From Phoronis australis (lineage: Eukaryota; Phoronida; Phoronidae), in assembly GCA_002633005.1 (NCBI GenBank), contig NMRA01000061.1, forward strand, positions 995,400 through 1,029,152: a DNA stretch of 33,753 bases, written 5' to 3'. Made by a program: the position numbers and the translations under genes. The notes below the pieces were generated by a model, which saw only the letters and a program-made list of their open reading frames with translations, made no database searches and was not told the origin of the DNA. Shown piece by piece: positions 13,301-22,800 of this stretch (position 1 is the stretch's first letter; the number at the start of each line of letters is the position of its first letter).

Positions 13301-16300
13301 TTGACTGGTTCGACCAATTGGATGATTCGGCGGCAAAACACCAGTTAACAAGTTCCTCCATGTCTTCAATGACACAAAATTAAACATCAAGAAAGCCTTT
13401 TTACTAGAATTACGTTACTGGAATCTGTTGACTGTATTAATACTACAACTAGTTCTATTACCAGCACTGAATATGCAGAAAAGAAAATGTTCCTACTACG
13501 AAAGACGTCACAGCCACAAAGCATCATTTTCTTTTCTGCGTCACTCTCTGTAAAGCTCTGCAACTCTGGTTAACATTCAAAAGCTCCGAGTAAGGTTTCA
13601 AACCTCCTACGAAGTCCGCAGGATCAGCGGTGGTGACAAATCCTTTGGGCGAGTTTTTCAACGGTTTTGGGGAAAGACCCCTCGCCCCCACTACCTCAAA
13701 CACAGGGTACCACTTTGTGACACAAGGAGGATTGTGCTGCAGCTTCTCTCATTCAAAGGACGTACTAAGTGCGCAAACTCACAAGATGAAACCAGTCACC
13801 AAAACATGACAAGTACGGATCTTTTCAAGCAGACTAATTTATTGAGTTTCCTTTTAGCTAATGCAGGATAGTTAAGTTACCTCGACATCTTGAACCTACT
13901 GAAGGTAATAAGGTACCGATAGTGAACGAGCTTATTTAATCATGAACAGATAGTAAATATTCCTGGCTCTGCAACCGAATTATGCACTGATAAAAATTCG
14001 CAACAAAAAAAAACAATGTTATGTCTGCGTGTTCTCACCGCTTCAAACTCAGCAGCTGGGTTCCTTGGATGTGACAAGCCGGTGCCGTTGATGTTTTCAC
14101 GGTGCCTGAAAAAGTTCAACGCAAGACTAGTAAACCAGAAGGTGCGCTCATTTAAGCAGCTACACTGTATATAATCACCAGACAATCCACCAGTTGTAAT
14201 GACACCACCTTCTGGCAAAAACACGAACTACTGATTTATACCACTTACTATTTTAAATCAAGAGCAACGCATAGTGTTGATATGTGGCCACAGTGTGCAA
14301 TGCATAGTGTTGATATGTGTCATTGGTGGATAAAAATTTCATTGATGTACTGTAACTAATTACAGTAAACCGAGTCAATGGGGGCATTAAAATAGTCACA
14401 GGTATGCCAGATTTTGTCTTGAATAGTATGCATTGTATTCAGTACCTAACAGAGAAGCTGATCAAAACTCGAAAAAAAAAATACCAACACTGGCAATATG
14501 GGGTCTACATGACACAGATTCCAATAGCGGATTACTGTATTTGGTTTAATAAATGCAATTGTCCGTTTACAACTATCACTGCTCGCGTAACGTAACAAGA
14601 TAGTAAACAAAATCACATGTTAAAATCCTCCATCCCCTAATTACAGAAAATACTAACACAGCGCTCAGGTTTTCCAAATTTGCTCATAAATTTGAGGCCC
14701 TGTGGTCATTTGGCGCCTTGCAGTTTCCCGTACATTTGGGGATTTGGGACAAAATTACACCGATGCCAATACATATGAGTGAAAAACAACTATCTGAAAG
14801 ATTTTACTACCAGTTTGACTCATTTTACCATTGATTCCGACTTCATTACCTATGAACACAGAACTTACTCTGCAACTTCTTCTATGAAGCCCCCTCCACA
14901 CCTCTCACAGATAAAGTCCTAGAAATTTATAGAAAACAAAACTCATGTAAAACAGCGGCAGACAAGTGTAATGCTATAAGAGAAGATACGTCTTTGTAAA
15001 CCAGAAGCCCATTACGGCTTTCTTCGTTCAGTGAGAGCAAGAAGAACTTAACTACTTTCATCCACGGGTAGCCAGGATGGGTATAGCTAGTGCGAGCCAT
15101 AATTTACCAAAAAGCTTCCAGCTAATGGCAGCCCAGTGGGAAAGCCACCATCTGAGCCAGCTATACTGGCCTAGTTCAGACAGTGGTACTACCAGTTGTA
15201 TTGCCGGACTTCCAAAATGACGTATAGTCTGATAAAGCCTCTCCATGGCGCTTGCCAAGTAGGAGTGTCCAAACACAAGCCAACCCAAAGTACCCTCATG
15301 GGCATATTTTAGGTAACTGTTTGCATGTTTTGAAAATCTAATGAAATATTCTACAATTATGTAACATGTTTTGGTATAAAGTTATGTTTATTTTTGGCAA
15401 GACTTTAAAATTTTGAGAACGCGGTGTTACTCAGATGACTATTGTCAATGGTTTAATGAGATATTTATGTGATTATTGGTAACTAACCATAAATTTTGAA
15501 AACAGTCTTTGAGTGAATAATTAATAATTAGTTATTTTAGAACTGAATCATATGTTTGACAGTTTCCAAAAATACGCCCCCCCCCCCTCCCTTCCGAAAA
15601 GGTGCTTGGGCAAATCTTCGGTTCCACTTGATGTTTTGGAAAGATTGTTCTCTTAATATTAGCACAGGGGCCTACTTTTGATAATTACCAACAGCCAAAT
15701 TGTTTGGACGCTCGACTCTCATGCAGGGAGCCTCAGTTCAAGTCTCATTGTCAGAAGATTTTTTAATATTGGCGCCTAAAAAGGTAAGACCCACGAAAAC
15801 CCTGAGATGAAATTGTTCTAAGTGGCAGATGGAGAGGGTTACGGCCTGGTGGTGGTGGATCCAGAACACAAGGAGAGCGTCTCTGAGGGTAAATTCCAGG
15901 ACAAGAGTGAGTGATGCTGAGGGCAAATTCCAGGACACTAGGGCTTCGCTGAAATCTGCAGCCAGGAGGCGCACCTGTTCCGCGAAAGGGGAAGGACTGT
16001 TGTGTCACGCCGCTTCCAGGACTGAAATACAGTTCGTTAAAGCCTCTTCAAGCCACTTGCCAACACACAGTTGCCTCTTATCGAAACCATTAGGATGTTC
16101 AACTCTTGGGGAATCCTGGTTCAAGTCTCGGTGTCAGTAGATTTGTCAACATGTTTGGATTCGAGCAAAGTGCAGCTTTACCTTTATACTGGGGTACTAG
16201 AATATATTAAGAACAGGTTTCAAAGGCAAGGGGTGCCAGTGTGATTCCTACATCCGTATATTGCTACCATCGTTGTTAATTGTAACATATAAATTGTTTT

Positions 16301-16561
16301 CATTATTGTGTGTACAGCCTAGCTGCCCTAGCATCTCGACAGAGTGGCATGAAAACAGAACCCAGCCCGTCTTGGTAACATTAAACTTAAGACATAAAAG
16401 CTTTAAAGTTAGCACATTAAACTGCGTAAAATGTAGATGGTTGTTTCGGAGGACAAATCCATCATCACTCTTAATCACTATCTCATCATACGTACTGGCA
16501 GTTTCGGAATTATTTCTGCGTTGCACTGATGACAGAAATATCTCGAACCAGCTTCCGCCAT
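7157..16561 (-). CDS. RNF126: RNF126/RNF115-like RING-H2 E3 ubiquitin ligase, nine exons
   Basis: Members of this family (RNF126, RNF115/BCA2/Rabring7) are cytosolic E3 ligases that bind ubiquitin through an N-terminal zinc finger and recruit E2 through a C-terminal RING. Nine exons on the - strand splice to 918 nt, 305 residues, close to the human paralogues (just over 300). Cys10, Cys13, Cys26 and Cys29 (YFCHQC, FICERC) form the zinc finger across exons 1-2. A low-complexity Ser/Asp/Gly stretch fills exon 4. The family block NPGDYVWGPGGLDSIISQ, then LLNQLEGSGPPPAD, spans exons 6-7. The RING ligands are Cys220, Cys223, Cys238, His240, His243, Cys246, Cys257 and Cys260. The C-terminal tail is Gln/Pro-rich. 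All phases close exactly. Exon 7 occurs twice (9896-9989 and 10590-10683), apparently an assembly effect. The gene could be orthologous to the common ancestor of RNF126 and RNF115. It diverges head-to-head from NDUFS4. Confidence 0.93.
7846..7961. repeat. 22-bp minisatellite, five copies, in RNF126 intron 8
   Basis: The unit ATTTTGCATCAGTGTGTTTC plus AC is repeated five times head to tail with one C/T difference, followed by a partial unit. The open frames across it are a consequence of the repeat. Confidence 0.95.
8592..8707 (-). CDS. RNF126: RNF126-like exon 8, core of RING-H2 finger
   Basis: Acceptor CTTTCCAG and donor GTATGT. 116 bp encoding DAELQCSVCFEQF and LPCNHHFHEECIFPWLKL, giving ligands 1-6 of the RING. 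Phase 1 in, phase 0 out. Confidence 0.95.
9777..10239. repeat. 463-bp direct duplicate, copy 1, ending at scaffold N
   Basis: Matches 10471-10933 at an offset of 694 with no difference that I could see. It carries RNF126 exon 7 and ends one base before the N at 10240. Confidence 0.95.
9896..9989 (-). CDS. RNF126: RNF126-like exon 7, copy 1
   Basis: Acceptor TTATTGCAG and donor GTAAAT. 94 bp encoding LLNQLEGSGPPPADQSKIDS and LPTVKISQSQT, phase 0 in and phase 1 out. It lies in the 463-bp duplicated segment that ends at the N at 10240 and is identical to copy 2. Confidence 0.9.
10240..10240. other. Single-N assembly join
   Basis: A lone N between copy 1 of a duplicated segment and a LINE fragment. 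It is a scaffold join, not biology. Confidence 0.95.
10241..10470 (-). mobile_element. L1/Tx1-like LINE ORF2 fragment
   Basis: Translated on the - strand it reads GKVTVVKSFLLPKLIHVLSS, then LFFHYIWGGKCDKIKRKTM, then GGCKMIDVYSFAKAIKI. This is the conserved stretch after the reverse transcriptase domain of L1-type non-LTR retrotransposons, where LPK(L/V), F(I/V)W and GG(L/C)KM blocks recur. The frame is open from about 10470 to the N. The homology stops exactly where the duplicated segment begins at 10471, as expected for a 5'-truncated insertion. The 3' end of the element is missing beyond the N. Confidence 0.85.
10471..10933. repeat. 463-bp direct duplicate, copy 2
   Basis: Partner of 9777-10239. 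It continues without a break into unique intron sequence, so it is the copy attached to the upstream part of RNF126. Confidence 0.95.
10590..10683 (-). CDS. RNF126: RNF126-like exon 7, copy 2 (probable haplotype duplicate)
   Basis: Identical to 9896-9989, 694 bp away, with the same splice sites. Using both copies would break the frame, since 94 bp is not a multiple of three, so only one belongs in a transcript. Confidence 0.85.
12201..12285 (-). CDS. RNF126: RNF126-like exon 6, conserved NPxDYxWGxxGLDxII block
   Basis: Acceptor CATTTCAG and donor GTATGA. 85 bp encoding GGSPHLHANPGDYVWGPGG and LDSIISQ, a hallmark of RNF126/RNF115. Phase 2 in, phase 0 out. Confidence 0.93.
12488..12529 (-). 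CDS. RNF126: RNF126-like exon 5
   Basis: Acceptor TTTTTCAG and donor GTAAGT. 42 bp encoding ILQHLLTGIGTSP, which matches the position of the conserved helix before the NP-DY block of the family. Phase 2 in, phase 2 out. Confidence 0.85.
13125..13363 (-). CDS. RNF126: RNF126-like exon 4, low-complexity linker
   Basis: Acceptor CATTGAAG and donor GTGAGT. 239 bp, phase 0 in and phase 2 out. It encodes TWRNLLTGVLPPNHPIGR, then an acidic Ser/Gly/Asp stretch, then a basic Arg-containing part. The sequence is weakly conserved, so the call rests on phase agreement with both neighbours and an open frame throughout. Confidence 0.75.
14039..14105 (-). CDS. RNF126: RNF126-like exon 3
   Basis: Acceptor TTTTTCAG and donor GTGAGA. 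67 bp, phase 2 in and phase 0 out, encoding HRENINGTGLSHPRNPAAEF followed by EA. Confidence 0.85.
14269..14319. repeat. Short direct repeat in RNF126 intron 2
   Basis: GCATAGTGTTGATATGTG occurs at 14269-14286 and again at 14302-14319, a 33-bp period and about 1.5 units. Confidence 0.85.
14869..14918 (-). CDS. RNF126: RNF126-like exon 2, second half of zinc finger
   Basis: Acceptor TTTCTAG and donor GTAAGT. 50 bp encoding DFICERCGGGFIEEVA, which supplies the second Cys-x2-Cys pair, ending in phase 2. It is too short to be found by length alone. Confidence 0.93.
15695..15770 (+). repeat. tRNA-like SINE remnant, copy 1
   Basis: It contains GCTCGACTCTCATGCAGGGA and a B-box-like CAGTTCAAGTCTC, followed by TGTCAGAAGATTT. 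It resembles 16095-16148 in the same orientation. The B-box match suggests a tRNA-derived SINE, but I could not trace an A-box or a tail. Confidence 0.4.
16095..16148 (+). repeat. tRNA-like SINE remnant, copy 2
   Basis: It contains GATGTTCAACTCTTGGGGAA, then the B-box-like CTGGTTCAAGTCTCG and TGTCAGTAGATTT. It aligns with 15695-15770 over the whole block. Confidence 0.4.
16496..16561 (-). CDS. RNF126: RNF126-like exon 1, start codon and first half of zinc finger
   Basis: ATG is at 16561-16559 in the context AAAGATGGCGGAAG. It encodes 22 residues (MAEAGSRYFCHQC then NAEIIPKLP), phase 0, with donor GTACGT. The start is chosen because it aligns with the family N-terminus, even though the frame stays open upstream. 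Confidence 0.93.
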
Positions 16562-16783
16562 CTTTCGGGAATTTGGGTGGTCAGATACTAAAAGTGTGGA
16601 TATTAAGTTGTTTGATATTAAAACTAAAATATATAGTTTTATCTCAAATTGTATACTTTGGTATTTTAAGTTCAAATAAAAATATGTTTTTAATTCTTTT
16701 AAATTTACAAAATTACTGTTCGCTTGTTATTTGAGTGTCGTCAATTACATACTACGTGTCTGTTTTTACTACCAGCCAAAAAA
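16562..16783. promoter_or_regulatory. Probable bidirectional promoter of RNF126-like and NDUFS4 genes
   Basis: Only 222 bp separate the two divergent start codons, so both promoters and both 5' UTRs must lie here or be overlapped by the opposite gene. The interval is AT-rich with no CpG-island character. Both start codons sit in a YY1-like context: AAAGATGGCGG on the - strand is a near-perfect match to the AAnATGGCGGC type element, and AAAAATGGCTGCCG on the + strand is a weaker one. Such elements overlapping the ATG are known in nuclear genes for mitochondrial proteins. A palindrome TAAAACTA/TAGTTTTA lies at 16619-16641. Binding is inferred, not shown. Confidence 0.7.
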
Positions 16784-16848
16784 ATGGCTGCCGTTTGGGG
16801 GCTTTCTGTTGCTCGAAATGCATTCAGCAAAACAAGTCGACATTTGAG
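16784..16848 (+). CDS. NDUFS4: NDUFS4 exon 1, start codon and mitochondrial presequence
   Basis: ATG at 16784, 65 bp, donor GTTTGT at 16849, ending in phase 2. It encodes [20 protein letters not shown] plus Leu, a basic amphipathic leader. Confidence 0.9.
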
Positions 16849-19800
16849 GTTTGTATTTCGTGGCGTGTCAGTAGATATCGCTCACACATGTATCTCATGA
16901 ATGTTTTCGTCTACTCTAGCCTTGTGCTGTCTGCGGTTCTGTAGCCAGCTAGTTAGTTGTAGACCACAACACAACAGGCACTCTATTCTTCAGTATTCTT
17001 GTTTTGACAGTCAACCAGTAGGCAACACCTAGCCCCTCGCCTCGGTTGGCCGGTTAGGGGCTACTATACTTCCCATGGCTTTCTGTACTAAGTTCGTCTC
17101 ATGTATTTTAAACAGGCGTTAGGCTAGCATATAGACATAGGCAAGTGTACCTAAAATAGGACGGACACTTAATGTCGGAGACGTTGCATAAAACCTTACT
17201 TGAAGCATAATTTGAGAAATAAATGGCATCAATTTTTGTTCCACTGTAATGCATTCAATGTACGGCATTGTCTCGTTAGATATAGCATTGCCAGATTTTG
17301 ATTTCACCGAAAGAGGGTGCATTTTGACTCCCAAGTCGCCCTAAAATGGTCAATCACATCAATCTGTTATAAAAGTTGAAAACAAAATCTTTTTCCACAA
17401 TGTAATCATCTTAATAAACTGACAATTCACCACTATTTCATTTCTCATTTTTTTTTAATCTCAAATCAAACCCCGGCCGCGTACGTGCTTGTGTCATATC
17501 AAGAAGGCAAATAGGCAATGACCATCACCTCTGTTGGCCCGAACCAGAGGCGATGCATCTCCTATAGGCGCTCTGTACGCCGGAAGCTTTTCGGCGAATT
17601 ATGCCTCGCATTGACTAAACCATCAAAGTCACGTTGTTATAAATACCTTTTGCGCATAGAGGAACACCTTAGGAAGTTGTCAATGTGTTTAATTCTTTCC
17701 AACTCAAACAAATACTCCCGTTATGAAACGTGCTTTAGCCGTCTGCACTGATTCATGGAAACAACTTGGTGCTGTCATCTGATTGCATTTCATGAATGAT
17801 TTTGTTGCGAACAGAGCAATTGTATCAAAACGCACGAGCTGCAATTTGGCGCAATTTGACCGAGGCCGTTACTTGGTTAATTAGTTTTCCGCGGTTTGGC
17901 GTATGGGGAAACATAGTGTCCGATATTTAGGTTCACCAAAGGTTTGCTTGTTGTGTTTTTTAAAGATCATTCAGAACATAAATGTGGTTTAAGGTGACAA
18001 GACAATAGTAACAGAACAATTCCGTAACGATAAGTCTTTATTTCAGTAAAAAATTCCTTACAATCCGTAGTATTTCCTATTAAATATAATGCAAAATATA
18101 CCAATACGTCTGATATTAGTCGCTTGACCATACTTTCTTCAGCGATCCACCCAAACGTCACGTGAACACTTACGTCAACTAAAAATAGCAACATCTTTAC
18201 GTAGCAGTAGAGACGGTGATGCTCCCTTGAGAGGCTGTCGATGTCTTTAATCCATTCCAGCTCGAGGAAATACTTCAAGCAGCCCTTTGTTCAGTTGCCC
18301 AACTCAACAACTGGCCATTTTTACACTGCACGCGCCAGGATATAAGACGTCATAGTATAGCATCAGTGTACCCACGCAAGGTGTGAAATAGCACTAAAAA
18401 TTTATCGGAGGTTCCTCTCAGTGCCCAAATCACGATTTAAGGCAAAGTTGTGAGTTAGGTAATTGGTCAATGTTCACCATTGAAGGTCTACATCAGGAAC
18501 AATCATAAACATAGGCCCAGTACACGTACATTTACAAGTTATGTCCACGGTGAGTACTCGACAAAAGGCACATCCATTTCGGGTGTGATCGGTTGCAAAT
18601 CGCAACGTTTTCGCAATACAGTCATGTCCAGCATGATGCAAGGCGCAAAGCACAATTTCACGACATCAAGCATTTCAAGGTACAGAGATGTTAGATCCAA
18701 GCCAGGCACCGTAAGCAAGCACCACTAATATAACATTCAAGGCACTTATCATGGCTGGTTACATTTACACACGTTAAGTTGAAATGATAGCGGAAATATA
18801 GTACATCTGCAGCTCAATTGTCACAGTACAGCAGTGAGCCTGTAGGTAAACAAAACGGTGCAGCTTTATGCGGATGTGGTTAAAAAGTAGCCAAATGAAA
18901 TTACAAAATTGTTGACGTTAACAAAATAGATTCTTGTTTGAGTAAATTAAAATAGTTACCAGTGTTAAAAATGCAATTCTAACATTGTTCTGTAACTTAA
19001 CTAAATTTTTGGAGTGATCTTGTGCATCAGCTTTCAGCGCCATGCATGAAAATAAGTGTAGTGACATGTGACTTACTTGTGTGACGTAGAGTCATACAAA
19101 GCATTTCTAAATCGCTCGTCAAGTGGCAATTGCCTTTTGGCTGAACGGTTTTTGTTCAGAAATGTACATGTCGATACTTTTACACTGTTTCTTCAGATGC
19201 TACTCCAGCACTTCACGTTACGTTGGCGATCACCAGGAGATGAAAACGGTTCAGACAAAACCAGACCATGCTGAGATAGAAACCATGGAAGTTAGTGAAA
19301 AGGTATATAGTGTTAAGCCTGCTGCCTACACATGAGATATGTGTCGAACAAAATGCTTTTCAGAGCTATTGGTTGTTTGGTGCCTGCGGTTGACTGGATA
19401 AGTCAACAACAAAGCTTAACAATGTCAATTTTAAACATAGACCAGTTTACAAGTCTTTGCGACATTGTGTGAGCCTGAATGGTAACTTGCTGGACCTAGT
19501 TGCAAATTCTGATGTGCAGGATGGACTGAATTGAAAACCAGAAATGCATTTTTTGACAGACTTCTCATGCGCATTATTTTAATATCCTATCACATAGCAG
19601 TTGTGGCAATTTGATGGAGAAAGTCCCTGTTCTAGTAGCAGGTGCAGTGTAGGCGAAGCTGAATATTTTGTACACGTATCGCCATCTAGTGACACACTTC
19701 GTCAAGTGTCGCTTTTATGTCGGAGAATGTCTACTGACAACTCTCAATAGTCACACTTCGAAAGACGATTTATTTCTGCTCTGCTCGCTGAACATGCCCA

Positions 19801-22800
19801 CGCTTACTATACTAAAATCTCACTACGTTAAGACACGATATTGCGAACATGTGAAATTCTTTTTTCAAACTTACTCTAAAAGGCAAGTAACACCAATTTG
19901 ACGCTTTACCTTTTTAGCGCTCTGCTCCATAGCAACCATCCGGGGCTATTTTTGAAAAATTGTGGGAACAGGACATTTTTAGGGCTGTGAGAGTACAAAA
20001 GTGTCTTGTTGCTTAACCTTGTCTTTAATTCTTGTGAGCAAGAGGGACTGAGTTGACAGAGACGAAACACAATTTCTTTCATTCATAAACATTTTGAGGC
20101 ATCAGAAATTGTGTGAATCATATGAACGTCTCTCCGCACGAAAGTTGTCATTTTGATGGCATGATGGTCGCAATGGATTTATGAAAAATACTGGAAAATA
20201 TGCGTCTTTATTAAACACATACAAGAATGAAGAACGTAGTCAACCTACTAAACTATCGCCATCTACTGGCGATGAAGCATGTTACATCGTGTCACTGCTT
20301 GTTCTTTATATCGGAAAATGTCTATTCACAACAATGTTATTAAGCTTTTCAGAGTGAAAAGAGGCAGCTGTTTGTCATAAATTGGCGAGATTTTATCATA
20401 TACAGAAAATTGTGATTCCAGATGGACATCACATCCATCTCTGGAGTACCCGAAGAACACATTAAAAATCGCCATGTGCGCATCTTCATACCAGCTAAAA
20501 ACGCCATGCAGTCCGGCACATTCGGCACGCGGTACTGGCAGATAGACTTTGAAACTAGNCAGACTTCTCATGCGCATTATTTTAATTTCCTATCACATAG
20601 CAGTTGTGGCAATTTGATGGAGTAAATCCCTGTTCTAGTAGCAGGTGCAGTGTAGGTGAAGCTGAATATTTTGCACGCTTATCGCCATCTAGTGACACAC
20701 TTCGTCAAGTGTCGCTTTTATGTCAGAGAATGTCTACTGACAACTCTCAATAGTCGCACCTCGAAAGGCGATTTATTTCTGCTCTGCTCACTGAACACGC
20801 TCACGCTTACTACACTACGCTAAAATCTCACAATATTGCCAACATGTGAAAATCTTTTTTCGAACTTTCTCTAAAAGGCAAGTAACACCAACTGTAGTCT
20901 ACCTTTTTTGTGCTCTGCTCCATGGCAACTATACGGGGCTATTTTTGAAAAATTCTGGGAACAGGACATTTTTAGGGTTGTGAGAGTACAAAAGTGTCTT
21001 GTTGCTTAACCTTGTCTTTAATTCTTGTGAGCAAGATGGACTGAGTTGACAGAGACGAAACACAATTTCTTTCATTCACAGACAATTTGAGGCATCAGAA
21101 ATTGTTGTGTGAATCGTATGATCATCGCTCCGCCCAAAAGTTGTCATTTTGATGGCATGATAGTCGCAATGGATTTATGAAAAAACACTGGAAAGAGAAG
21201 AATGCAGAATGTAGTCAACCTACTAAACTGTCGCCATCTACTTGTCTGGCGATGAAGCATGTTACATCCTGTCACTGCTAGTGCTTTATATAGGAAAATG
21301 GCTATTCAAAACAATGGTATAAGCTTTTCAGAATGCTGTTTGTCTTAAATTGGTGAGATTTTATCATATACAGAAAATTGTGATTCCAGATGGACATCAC
21401 ATCCATCTCTGGAGTACCCGAAGAACACATTAAAAACCGCCACGTGCGCATCTTCATACCAGCTAAAAACGCCATGCAGTCCGGCACATTCGGCACGCGG
21501 TACTGGCAGATAGACTTTGAAACTAGGCAGCGCTGGGAGAACGCCCTCATGGGATGGCAGTCCAAGTAAGTCTCGTAGTTGGATGTTTGGTGCAGTGTGC
21601 GAGCTTCAGCAAATAATTGTGCTGGCCGGCTGGGCCAGTTACTTGAATATGAGACTACAAACACATAGTGCCTATGTGTGAAAATTTAATGGCCCAGCCA
21701 CCGGGCCAGTGTGTATTTCGAATGCTGGTTCAGTGTTTTGCTGTTGAACCTTCACTGACATTGTTCACATTGCCGTAATGTACATGTCTATAACATGTAA
21801 GTACACACATTCGTTATTTGAAAAACCACGTTCTTTTGGGCATTTCCCAACTTCCTTGAGTTTTTGTCAAGCTTACTGTCTGTTAAATCGTGGAATGTGC
21901 ACATTTAAGTGGTCGTATGATTGTTGTGTAATGGACTAGCAAAAAATGCTGCCAGTCACATGCAGAGTTGCACACCGCTTTCTCATGCCGGTACTCTACG
22001 AAATACCGAAACGAAAAGCACTGGTATCATATCGAAAAGAAAAGTATTTGGTGCCTCAACTGATTCTGTGAAACTGAAAATGAGGCTGATTTAATGTTCC
22101 GATGCTGTATTTGTCAATGACATAAATTGAACAAGAGTGAAGTTTACAGAGTGCTGTTAACATTTCATTTTCGTTGCGTGCAGTCTCACATTTAACAGGC
22201 GTGCTTTGGGTGACAAAAAGTGAAATGATTGAAGGACAATGAACGGAGATTCAGTTTTTTTGTTTTATTTTGTCAAATTGGCACGAACCTTATGTTCATA
22301 TGCTGTATATGCTTGATAACCCAAATGCCGAAAGGAAATGCGAGTTAAAACATGAAATGTCGTTAACTCTGGTCAGGGTCACAGAAAAAACTTCGGCACA
22401 TTATGCCTTCTTCCAATAACTTCTGTTTTTTGTTGGTACTCACTGGTTTGAGTCCAAAACCGATGGGCTAGCAAATCTTAGGATTAACCACTCCTCACTA
22501 AATGTTACACTCTTGCTCGTGGTGGCATAAATCAGATAAAACGCCAATTACATTCTGAGTTTGTACGTTCCTTTTCTTAATAGCATTCGGTGCCAGTATT
22601 GAATGAGTATGGTTATCAAATGGGGAGTATTGGTATAGCTGGCTATCGTACCAATTATCAAACACTGGTGCTGGACACTACTACTATAGCCGTCCCTACT
22701 CTGCTGGTGTAGCTAAGTGGAGATGTTGTTCTCCGTTTCAGTGCTGATCCCCTCTCGCATGTCAATTTGAGATTCAGAAACGTGGAGGACGCCATCGCTC

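Noticed and set aside
15058-15288. 76-codon open frame on the - strand in RNF126 intron 1
   Set aside because: The RNF126 phases close without it, and the peptide matches nothing in the family.
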